Shown piece by piece: positions 17,112 to 24,060 of a stretch of 40,032 nt of DNA. The notes under the pieces are model-generated. The model saw only the letters and a program-made list of their open reading frames with translations, had not been told where the DNA came from and did not search any database. Made by a program: the position numbers and the translations under genes. This DNA comes from Marinibacterium sp. (GTDB taxonomy: Bacteria; Pseudomonadota; Alphaproteobacteria; Rhodobacterales; Rhodobacteraceae): the NCBI GenBank assembly GCA_017643305.1, contig JAEPNQ010000033.1, positions 1-40,032 on the forward strand. The letters are read 5' to 3'. Within the stretch, counting starts at the first letter, position 1; every line of letters starts with the position of its first letter.

Positions 17112-17824
17112 TCGACGATGTCTCCGTTCAGGAAGGCGTTGGCTTCCAGTGTTTGAGGATTCTCAAAAAAGGGTGCCGCCGGACCGGTTTCGTGCACCCG
17201 CCCGCCCAGCATGAAAATGACCTGGTCAGCCAGGCGACGGGCCTGTCCCATGTCATGGGTAGACAGAATAAGCCGCGTGCCGGTTTTCTGCGTATCGGCC
17301 AGGATGTTTTCGATCTCACGCGTGGCGCGGCCGTCGAGCGAGGCGCTAGGTTCGTCGAGGAAAACAAGCTGGGGGTCCATAATCAGCGCGCGGGTGAGTG
17401 CGAGCTTTTGTTGTTCCCCACCGGAAAGGAAGGTTGCGGGCCGGTCCAGCATGCTGCCCAGCCCCGCGCGCTTTGCCCAGCGTTCCGCTCGGTCGCGGGC
17501 TTCGGAACGCGATACGCCCCGGATGCGTAAGGGATAGATCAGGTTTTCCAGAACGGACCGGCGTAACATTACCGGGCGCTGGAACACGAAGGCTTGGCTG
17601 GTTTGCGCGGCGTGCTGGTCACAAGCCCATGTGATCGCACCCTCGTTCAGCCGCGCTATGCCGTGCAACAGGCGCAACAGCGTGGTCTTGCCCGCCCCGT
17701 TCGGACCCAGCACAACGCAGGTGCCCTGCCCGTCAAGATCCAGATCAATCGGGCCAACTAGCGTTTTGCCGCGATGGCGGGTGGTCGCGCCACGCACTGT
17801 GAGTGGGAAAAGCTGGTTCACCAT
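17108..17824 (-). CDS. tupC: Tungstate ABC transporter ATP-binding protein TupC
   Basis: A 238-aa ABC ATPase with Walker A GPNGAGKTT, signature FLSGGEQQKLALTRAL, Walker B LVFLDEPSASLD and switch LSTHDMGQARRLADQVIFM. The start at 17824 (MVNQLFPLTVRGATTRHRG) begins inside the end of tupB, with a seven-base overlap. Longer in-frame extensions upstream read through the permease gene and are not real. It energises the TupB permease. The overlap with tupB and with tupA shows one tight operon. Confidence 0.92.
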   Translation of the reverse strand: MVNQLFPLTVRGATTRHRGKTLVGPIDLDLDGQGTCVVLGPNGAGKTTLLRLLHGIARLNEGAITWACDQHAAQTSQAFVFQRPVMLRRSVLENLIYPLRIRGVSRSEARDRAERWAKRAGLGSMLDRPATFLSGGEQQKLALTRALIMDPQLVFLDEPSASLDGRATREIENILADTQKTGTRLILSTHDMGQARRLADQVIFMLGGRVHETGPAAPFFENPQTLEANAFLNGDIVE

Positions 17825-18522
17825 CTGCCCTCCCGTTCGGTACGGCCCAGCCAGTGGATGACTAGGTTTACGGCAATGGCCAGCGCGATCAGAATAAAGC
17901 CGAGCGCCAGCGCAAGCGCAAAGTCGCCCTTGCCGGTTTCCAGTGCGATGGCCGAGGTCAAAACCCGGGTGGCATGGTCGATGTTGCCACCCACGATCAT
18001 GATAGCGCCGACCTCCCCTATCCCCCGCCCGAACCCGGCCAAAGCTGCCGTCAGCAGCGCACGGCGCGCATCCCATAGCAGCGTGGTGATTTTCTGCCAA
18101 CGGGTGACGTTCATGGAAATCAGCAGGTCGTGATATTCGAACCAGAGATCGCGCAGCGACTGGTGCGAAATACTGGCGATCAGCGGGATGATCACGATCA
18201 TCTGCGCGATGATCATGGCCCAGGGCGTGAACAGCAACCCAAGCGCCCCAAGCGGGCCCGACCGGGACAGCAGCACGTATACGACAAGCCCCACCACCAC
18301 CGGCGGCAATCCCATAAGCGCGTTCATAACAGCGATGACCGACCGGCGCAGGCGGAACCGGCGGACAGTCAGCAGGGCGGCCAGTGGCATGGCTACTAAA
18401 CAGGCAAAGGCTAGCGCCGACAGGGTGACCTGCAACGATCTGAGTGAGATTTCGACCAGATCCGCGTCAAGCGTGACCACCAGCCAAATCGCCTGCATCA
18501 GTCCCTGCCAAAGATCATCCAA
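17818..18522 (-). CDS. tupB: Tungstate ABC transporter permease TupB
   Basis: A 234-aa permease of the molybdate/tungstate type with about five to six helices: ISLRSLQVTLSALAFACLVAMPLAALL, MGLPPVVVGLVVYVLLS, MIIAQMIVIIPLIASISHQ. The inner-membrane EAA loop reads LAGFGRGIGEVGAIMIVGGNI, characteristic of TupB. The start is placed at TTG 18522 because AAGGAGGAGGG lies seven bases before it; the ATG at 18498 is the alternative. It is divergent from the histidine kinase gene, with a strong palindrome between them. Confidence 0.9.
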   Translation of the reverse strand: MDDLWQGLMQAIWLVVTLDADLVEISLRSLQVTLSALAFACLVAMPLAALLTVRRFRLRRSVIAVMNALMGLPPVVVGLVVYVLLSRSGPLGALGLLFTPWAMIIAQMIVIIPLIASISHQSLRDLWFEYHDLLISMNVTRWQKITTLLWDARRALLTAALAGFGRGIGEVGAIMIVGGNIDHATRVLTSAIALETGKGDFALALALGFILIALAIAVNLVIHWLGRTEREGRW

Positions 18523-18553
18523 GCGGCGACCCTCCTCCTTGTCCCCGGCAAAA

Positions 18554-18582
18554 ACTGGCAGGTTTCGCAACGCGCTGCCAGT
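18554..18582. promoter_or_regulatory. Inverted repeat in the tupB/kinase divergent region
   Basis: ACTGGCAG (18554-18561) and CTGCCAGT (18575-18582) are perfect reverse complements with a 13-base spacer. The element lies 32 bases upstream of the tupB start, where it could act as an operator or in the leader of the tup message. Confidence 0.35.
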
Positions 18583-18636
18583 GCATTCGACAGGATTACC
18601 CAACCTGTCCCTGCCTTGCTGGCGGGGGCGGTCGGC

Positions 18637-18655
18637 AAGGGTCAGATTGACCCTT
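18637..18655. promoter_or_regulatory. 19-base palindromic operator candidate between tupB and the kinase gene
   Basis: AAGGGTCAGATTGACCCTT is a perfect 8-base inverted repeat with a 3-base centre. It lies 115 bases from the tupB start and 87 bases from the kinase start, in the 219-base divergent region. Symmetry and size suit a dimeric regulator. The NtrC-family regulator of the island and a metal-sensing protein are both possible readers. Confidence 0.5.
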
Positions 18656-18741
18656 TGGTCAGCGGCCCGGGAAATGGCTTGGCCTGCATGGACCGAGACC
18701 GCTAGGCTGGGGCAAGTCATGTGCGAGAAGGAGGCGCGCGG

Positions 18742-20712
18742 GTGCGGTCAGTACGTCTCAGGCTGTTGTTTCTTGCCCTAGCACCGCTGGTGCTGGTCCT
18801 GCCGCTGTTGTTGTTCCTGGTGATGACACGTTGGACGGCGGATTACGATGCGCTGCTGATTTCCAAGGTAGAAAGCGATCTGAAGATTGCGCAACAATAT
18901 CTGGCACGGATTATGACGGGCACGGGCGAGGAATTGAAAGGCGTCGCGGAGTCCACCGTATTTGCGGACATACTGGAGCGCGACGCGACTGAACAGAAAG
19001 CGTTTTTTGAGGAAAAGCAGGCGCAGCTTGGGCTGGATTTCCTGATATTCCTGCGGGCAGGATCTGACGCAGCGCAAGCCGCGCGCTGGCCAGTCATTCA
19101 AGCGGGTCTGAACGGCGTGCCAACCACCAATATCGATATTTTCTCTGGCGCGGATCTGGAGGCACTTGGGCGGGAGCTGGCTGCACGTGCACGGATCCCG
19201 TTGATCGAGACCGAAGCTGCCGTGCCCACCGACCGGACCGTGGAAGACCGGGGGATGGTGGTGCATTCGGCCAGCCCAGTGCGCGTAGACGGGCACGAAG
19301 GCGCGTTGGTGGGTGGCATCCTTTTGAATCGCAACCTGAATTTCATCGATACGATCAACGCGTTGGTTTATCTGAACCCAGTGCGGCAAGGCGAATTTCA
19401 GGGCACAGCGACGCTGTTTCTGGAAGATGTGCGGGTGTCCACAAATGTGCGCTTGTTCGAAGACGTGCGCGCGTTGGGCACTCGGGTGTCGGCGGTGGTG
19501 CGCAAATCGGTTCTGGATGATGGGCTGACCTGGCTGAATAGAGCCTTCGTGGTCAATGACTGGTATGTCTCGGGGTATCTACCAATCACAGACAGTTTCG
19601 AGAACCGGGTTGGCATGTTGTATGTTGGGTTTCTGGAAGCCCCGTTTGCGACAGCCCGGCGGGAAGCGATCGTTTGGGTACTAGGGGCTTTTGCCGGCGT
19701 CATGGCCCTGTCTGTCCCGGCGTTCCTATGGCTGGCGCGCGGCGTATTTGCACCGCTGGAGCGGATGACCATGACCATGCGGCGGGTGGGGCGCGGTGAT
19801 CTGTCTGCCCGGCATGGCAGCGTGGGCCGACGGGATGAGATCGGGCTGGTTGCCACCCACCTCGACGATCTACTGGACCAGGTGCAGGACCGCGACCACC
19901 GATTGCGTGCTTATGCCGAGGAGCTGAACGACAGGGTCGACCAGCGTACGGCGGAACTGCGCGAAGCCAATATCAAGCTGGAAAATACATACCGCCAATT
20001 GGTGATGAGCGAGAAGCTGGCCGCGATTGGCGAAATCACTGCGGGCGTTGCGCATGAGATCAACAACCCGGTCGCGGTGATCCAGGGCAATATGGACGTG
20101 GTGCGTGAAACACTGGGCCCAGACACGGCCGAAATCGAAACTGAGCTAAACCTCGTTGACCGGCAGATTGTACGGATCCAAGCGATTGTCGGGAAACTTT
20201 TGCAGTTCGCAAAGCCCAGAGAATTTGCCAGCTATGGCGAGGCGGTGCCGTTGGCAGAAGTGGTGGAAGATTGCCTTGTGCTGGTCGATCACGTGGTCAC
20301 GAAGCGACGGATCACGGTGGAGCAAGATTTGGCGAACGTGCCGAATGTGCGCGGCGACGCGGGTGAATTGCAGCAGGTGGTCGTCAACCTCGTGGTCAAT
20401 GCCGCGCAGGCGATGGGCGAGGACGGCACCTTGACCTTGCGCCTGTCAGCAGAGAGCCGCGATGGGATCAAGGGGGCCTGCCTGCGGGTAGCCGATACCG
20501 GCCCCGGCATTCCAGATGACAAGCTTTCGGCTGTGTTTGATCCGTTCTTCACCACCAAGCAGGCCGAAGGCACCGGGCTGGGCCTGTCGATCAGTCAGAC
20601 GCTTATCCAGCGGGCGGGGGGGCTGATTACCGTGTCCAACCGACCGAGTGGCGGAGCGGAGTTTGCGGTTTGGTTGCCTGCGGCGGTTCAGTCGAACGTC
20701 GCATCGCAGTGA
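18742..20712 (+). CDS. Membrane sensor histidine kinase
   Basis: A 656-aa kinase. A first membrane helix (about residues 5-30, RLRLLFLALAPLVLVLPLLLF) is followed by a periplasmic sensor domain of about 270 residues that looks Cache-like. A second helix lies near 308-330 and a HAMP linker near 330-385. A coiled coil follows, then the phosphoacceptor box AIGEITAGVAHEINNP with His438. The ATPase domain has the N box VVVNLVVNAAQAM and the G boxes DTGPGIPDDKL and GTGLGLSIS. The GTG start at 18742 is chosen because AAGGAGG lies seven bases before it. No response regulator is adjacent; the likely partner is the NtrC-family regulator at 34790-36154, across the formate dehydrogenase genes. The signal is unknown; formate or an oxyanion in the periplasm is plausible. 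Confidence 0.88.
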   Translation: MRSVRLRLLFLALAPLVLVLPLLLFLVMTRWTADYDALLISKVESDLKIAQQYLARIMTGTGEELKGVAESTVFADILERDATEQKAFFEEKQAQLGLDFLIFLRAGSDAAQAARWPVIQAGLNGVPTTNIDIFSGADLEALGRELAARARIPLIETEAAVPTDRTVEDRGMVVHSASPVRVDGHEGALVGGILLNRNLNFIDTINALVYLNPVRQGEFQGTATLFLEDVRVSTNVRLFEDVRALGTRVSAVVRKSVLDDGLTWLNRAFVVNDWYVSGYLPITDSFENRVGMLYVGFLEAPFATARREAIVWVLGAFAGVMALSVPAFLWLARGVFAPLERMTMTMRRVGRGDLSARHGSVGRRDEIGLVATHLDDLLDQVQDRDHRLRAYAEELNDRVDQRTAELREANIKLENTYRQLVMSEKLAAIGEITAGVAHEINNPVAVIQGNMDVVRETLGPDTAEIETELNLVDRQIVRIQAIVGKLLQFAKPREFASYGEAVPLAEVVEDCLVLVDHVVTKRRITVEQDLANVPNVRGDAGELQQVVVNLVVNAAQAMGEDGTLTLRLSAESRDGIKGACLRVADTGPGIPDDKLSAVFDPFFTTKQAEGTGLGLSISQTLIQRAGGLITVSNRPSGGAEFAVWLPAAVQSNVASQ

Positions 20713-20733
20713 ACCGGTTCACCGCGCAGGCGA

Positions 20734-20779
20734 CGATTTCTCTTTCAGAAATCGGGCCGGAAACTTTCGAAGTTTCCGG
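20734..20779. terminator. Twin hairpins between convergent genes, probable bidirectional terminator
   Basis: Two perfect hairpins lie in a row: CGATTTCT (20734-20741) with AGAAATCG (20747-20754), and CCGGAAACTT (20757-20766) with AAGTTTCCGG (20770-20779). They sit between the kinase stop and the convergent DUF6505 gene. Neither is followed by a long T-run on the plus strand, but position and stem quality support a bidirectional transcription end. Confidence 0.55.
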
Positions 20780-20816
20780 TTGCATCGTGAGCGGGTTGTC
20801 CTGACTTTGCAGGGGC

Positions 20817-21299
20817 TTAGTGCCCCTCCAGATCGCCGTGAACAGCGAACTGGTCCAACCCCGCATCCTGGGCTTCGATCACGCGATAGGCTTCGCGCAC
20901 CCCGGCGTCTGTAAGCTCGCGGGCAACGGTCAGCAAGGTGTTCGCGTCGTGGTCCTCACACAGATCAATCATCTGAGCGAGCTCTTCGCGCGCAACAGGC
21001 AGGGCAGCATCGGACGATGGCGCGCCATAATAGGTCACGAAGTGATGGGCCAAAAGCTGGACCAATTGTTCCAACTCATTCGGTTCAATGACCGTGACGG
21101 CGACAAAGGTTACGCGCCCACCAGTTTCCAGACCGAACCAGCCATTGGAAAACGCCTGCCGTGCTTTCCCCGCAAGGTCACCTTCGGTCCAGTTGGAAAA
21201 TTCGAACCCGCCAGAAATGCACCATTCACCCGTTCGGGCCGGGCTGGCGAACACACGCTGATCGCTTTCATCGAAATGTATAGCGCGGGCCATTTTCAT
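20817..21299 (-). CDS. DUF6505-like protein of the formate dehydrogenase neighbourhood
   Basis: A 160-aa soluble protein without signal peptide or membrane segment. It opens MKMARAIHFDESDQRVFASPA, carries an N-terminal stretch GEWCISGGFEFSNW, and has a helical acidic C-terminal half. It resembles the uncharacterised family I know as DUF6505, common in Rhodobacterales beside a biotin/lipoate-ligase-like gene. Its start overlaps the stop of that gene by four bases, so the two are translationally coupled. A role in enzyme maturation is plausible only from context. Confidence 0.7.
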   Translation of the reverse strand: MKMARAIHFDESDQRVFASPARTGEWCISGGFEFSNWTEGDLAGKARQAFSNGWFGLETGGRVTFVAVTVIEPNELEQLVQLLAHHFVTYYGAPSSDAALPVAREELAQMIDLCEDHDANTLLTVARELTDAGVREAYRVIEAQDAGLDQFAVHGDLEGH

Positions 21300-22006
21300 G
21301 CCTCAGTCTCCTCCAGCAAGGCGGTCAGCGGGATCAGATGAGTAGTCGTATCATCCCGTAGCAACATTCCAAAATCTTCGTCCACGCCCAAGAACGTTCC
21401 GCTGAGATCGCCGCTTGCGGCGGGTTCGCCGATGCCATGGCCCAGACCTCGCCATTCCGCGTGCAGCGGGCGTACGCCTTCGTCTTCCCACCGTGTGATC
21501 CAGTTGAGCGTGTGCCTTGCCCATGCTTCGACGAGCGTGGGCGGCGCGACATCTGCGCAGCCTTCGGCATATAGCGTAGTCCGGTCCGGCGTGGCCCCCA
21601 TGTCGGGGGTTTCTGGGAACAGCGGCAGGCGCCAGCCCACCACCAGCCAATCCGGGATGGTGGCTGGGTCCGTTGTGGAGCTGAGCACACCAAAGGTGCC
21701 GCAGGACGCCCCATTGATGCGGATGCCTCCGTCCCATTCCAGATGTACTGCAACTTCCGGCGGGGCGAGCGCGCCCAGTGCATTTTGGAAACCGACACCA
21801 CACAGGGGCAGCATCGCCATGGCCTGGGCCAGCGGCACTTCCGGTGCGAAAACCAGCGCGGCTTCGGCCCGTTCGGGGCCGAGAATATAGGCGACAAGTC
21901 CCGCGTCGCAGCCCAACGCCGCCCGCCGCGCCGCGTGTTCAAGCGCAGTGTCGGTGGCGGGTTCCCCCCACATCAGCGGCGGGAAGGTCAGTGGCGCATC
22001 GGTCAT
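21296..22006 (-). CDS. Biotin/lipoate protein ligase-like protein, probably lacking ligase residues
   Basis: A 236-aa protein whose N-terminal two thirds resemble the biotin/lipoyl ligase fold: LGCDAGLVAYILGPERAEAALVFAPEVPL, then VHLEWDGGIRINGASCGTFGVLS, followed by a C-terminal DUF4444-like domain. In working ligases the last stretch would read like KWPNDI..NGKKVAGIL with a catalytic lysine, and an RGRGR-type adenylate loop would precede it. Here the first Lys is replaced by Glu (LEWD), the second by Ala-Ser, and no such loop is visible. Ligase activity is therefore doubtful. The gene overlaps Mrp upstream and DUF6505 downstream by four bases each. It may be a maturation factor for the metalloenzyme; this is inference. 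Confidence 0.75.
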   Translation of the reverse strand: MTDAPLTFPPLMWGEPATDTALEHAARRAALGCDAGLVAYILGPERAEAALVFAPEVPLAQAMAMLPLCGVGFQNALGALAPPEVAVHLEWDGGIRINGASCGTFGVLSSTTDPATIPDWLVVGWRLPLFPETPDMGATPDRTTLYAEGCADVAPPTLVEAWARHTLNWITRWEDEGVRPLHAEWRGLGHGIGEPAASGDLSGTFLGVDEDFGMLLRDDTTTHLIPLTALLEETEA

Positions 22007-23073
22007 GCCACCCCCTTGGCCACCAGCGCCGCCGCGACATCCTGAAATGCGCGAGCCTGCGGGCTGTCGGGCTGGCTGACAGTGATCGGCGCGCCGCCGT
22101 CCGACGCCAGCCGGATCTGCAGGTCCAGTGGGATTTCAGCCAGCAGCGGCACGTTCAGCTTGGCCGCTTCGGCCGCAACGCCACCATGGCCAAAGACGTG
22201 TTCTTCGTGCCCACAATTGGAACAGATATGGGTGCTCATATTCTCGATCATCCCAAGAATGGGTACATGCAACTGGGTGAACATGTCGATGCCCTTGCGC
22301 GCGTCCAGCAGCGCCACATCCTGCGGTGTGGATACGATGATTGCGCCGTCAACTTCGGCCTTTTGCGCCAGCGTCATCTGCACATCGCCTGTACCGGGCG
22401 GCAGGTCCACCAGCAACACGTCCAGCGCGCCCCATTGGACCTGCATCATCATCTGTTGCAACGCGCCCATCAGCATCGGACCACGCCAGACGACCGCCTG
22501 GTCTTCATTGGTCATCAATCCGATGGACATCATGGTAACGCCATGGTTGCGCATCGGCAGGATGATCTTGCCATCTGGGCTGGCCGGGCGGCCAGACACA
22601 CCTAGCATCCGGGGTTGCGAAGGTCCGTAGACATCCGCATCCAGAAGCCCGACACGGCGGCCCTGTTGCGCAAGTGCGCAGGCGAGGTTGGCCGATACGG
22701 TCGATTTGCCGACGCCGCCTTTGCCGCTGGCCACGGCGATGATCCGGTCTACGCCGGGGATCTTTGCAGGGCCTTGTGGCGCGGCGGATCGGCTTGGTTT
22801 CAGATCAGGCGGCGGGGCCTTGTCCGAATGGCCGGTCATGACGATGCTGACCTGCCCGATCCCGTCCAGCGCAGCCAGCGCGGCCTCGGCTTGGGCCTTG
22901 GCGGCTTCGTATGCCGCGGCATGAGAAGGCGGAATTTCCATGACGAACCGGACCGCGCCCGACGCATCGACATTCAGCGCGCGCACAACGCCAGAGCTGA
23001 GGATATCGCCCCCTGCCACAGGGTCGGCAACGGTTTTCAGCGCGGCGGTGACGGTGTCTCTGTCCAGGGCCAA
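22003..23073 (-). CDS. mrp: Mrp/ApbC-family iron-sulfur cluster carrier ATPase
   Basis: A 356-aa P-loop ATPase. An N-terminal MIP18-like domain (about residues 1-75) is followed by a linker. The NTPase core has the deviant Walker A GKGGVGKST near residue 115, LLDADVYGPSQPRMLG, and DLPPGTGDVQMTL. The cluster-binding CxxC is in STHICSNCGHEEHVFG. The family carries and delivers [4Fe-4S] clusters. The gene lies five bases after the DUF6494 gene and overlaps the ligase-like gene. It may supply clusters to the polyferredoxin and FdhAB of this island, or be the general housekeeping Mrp of the organism. Confidence 0.93.
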   Translation of the reverse strand: MALDRDTVTAALKTVADPVAGGDILSSGVVRALNVDASGAVRFVMEIPPSHAAAYEAAKAQAEAALAALDGIGQVSIVMTGHSDKAPPPDLKPSRSAAPQGPAKIPGVDRIIAVASGKGGVGKSTVSANLACALAQQGRRVGLLDADVYGPSQPRMLGVSGRPASPDGKIILPMRNHGVTMMSIGLMTNEDQAVVWRGPMLMGALQQMMMQVQWGALDVLLVDLPPGTGDVQMTLAQKAEVDGAIIVSTPQDVALLDARKGIDMFTQLHVPILGMIENMSTHICSNCGHEEHVFGHGGVAAEAAKLNVPLLAEIPLDLQIRLASDGGAPITVSQPDSPQARAFQDVAAALVAKGVA

Positions 23074-23078
23074 GGGTA

Positions 23079-23264
23079 TCAGTCCCCGCGCTTGATTGTG
23101 CCTGTGACCTCGTGGGTCATATCCAGCGCATCGATGCTGATGACCGCGCGCACCGCGTATTCCTTGCCGTCTGCACCGCGCATCGCGTCCTCGATCGCCT
23201 GTTGCGACGTTACGCCGACCTGTTTGAGAAACTTGCGCATGGACATGTTGAAATCATCGCTCAT
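23079..23264 (-). CDS. DUF6494-like small protein
   Basis: A 61-aa protein, MSDDFNMSMRKFLKQVGVTS followed by QQAIEDAMRGADGKEYAVRAV and a C-terminal beta-strand-like tail ending TGTIKRGD. It matches the small uncharacterised family I know as DUF6494. The start at 23264 has AGGA eight bases upstream. Much longer in-frame extensions to 23813 read antisense through the cytochrome gene and are not real. It is first in the run DUF6494-mrp-ligase-like-DUF6505. It is divergent from the cytochrome c gene, with 58 bases between the starts. Confidence 0.8.
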   Translation of the reverse strand: MSDDFNMSMRKFLKQVGVTSQQAIEDAMRGADGKEYAVRAVISIDALDMTHEVTGTIKRGD

Positions 23265-23322
23265 CTGAGGATCCTTTTTGACGAGATTGACGGATGCAGG
23301 GACGCGCGCATACCCTTGGGGC

Positions 23323-24060
23323 ATGCTGTTGCGCGTCTTGATCCTGATGTTTGTGTGTGGGCCGGCCATGGTGCTGGCCAACGACCGGCTGGTGCGGATG
23401 CATGCCGATGCTGCACTGACCGACAGCGGTTTGCTGAAACATATACTGCCACGTTTCACCCTGAAAACGCAGGTGCGAATTGAACAAGTCGCGCGGGAAG
23501 ATGCCCATGTTGTGCTGGGCACCGAGGGTCGGCCAGTGTTCACGGGATTGCAGCGGACCTGGAAGATCGACGTCCGCGCGCCGGACCATCCCGGCACTGC
23601 GAAACTGGTGGACTGGCTGACCGGCGACGTGGGCCAACGTACAGTGGCGAGCTTTGCGCCCGATGGCACCGCGCTGTTCGGACCACCCGAAGACACCGCA
23701 CCGGAGGTGGTCGAAGTTTCCCTCGACGGTGACGCTGAGGCGGGCCACAAGCTGAGCCGTACACAGTGTTCGCGGTGCCACGCGGTTGACGAGGCGACGC
23801 GCGGCTGGGGCATCGGGTCTACCCCCAGCTTTGGTATCCTGCGGGCACTTCCGGATTGGGAGGAACGGTTCAGTGCGTTCTATGCGCTGAACCCGCATCC
23901 AGCCTTTACCCAGATCGCGGATGTCACGCCCCCCTTTCCCATTGACCGGCCATCGCCAATCGCCCCGGTCGAGCTGTCGCTCGACGATCTGGAGGCGCTG
24001 ATGGCCTATGTCGCGTCCATGCCAGCCGCAGACTTGGGAAAACCGTTGGATCATCAGTGA
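23323..24060 (+). CDS. Periplasmic cytochrome c with shrunken TupA-like binding-protein domain
   Basis: A 245-aa exported protein: signal peptide MLLRVLILMFVCGPAMVLA, then two parts. Residues about 20-130 resemble the two ends of a tungstate/molybdate binding protein with the middle missing. AALTDSGLLKHILPRF matches TupA's TTSFHNSGLADVLLPEI, and KLVDWLTGDVGQRTVASFAPDGTALF matches the usual C-terminal segment of such proteins. Residues about 130-245 are a monohaem class I cytochrome c with CSRCH (Cys149, Cys152, His153) and a candidate Met ligand in YVASMPAAD. The ATG at 23323 gives the signal peptide; the Shine-Dalgarno is weak. It ends in a 7-base convergent overlap with the polyferredoxin gene. 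It probably carries electrons linked to formate oxidation; the role of the first part is open. Confidence 0.8.
   Translation: MLLRVLILMFVCGPAMVLANDRLVRMHADAALTDSGLLKHILPRFTLKTQVRIEQVAREDAHVVLGTEGRPVFTGLQRTWKIDVRAPDHPGTAKLVDWLTGDVGQRTVASFAPDGTALFGPPEDTAPEVVEVSLDGDAEAGHKLSRTQCSRCHAVDEATRGWGIGSTPSFGILRALPDWEERFSAFYALNPHPAFTQIADVTPPFPIDRPSPIAPVELSLDDLEALMAYVASMPAADLGKPLDHQ

Noticed and set aside
17825-18100. N-terminal extension of tupC by 92 codons
   Set aside because: The extra sequence overlaps the permease gene in another frame and has no ABC ATPase character; the start at 17824 gives the family length.
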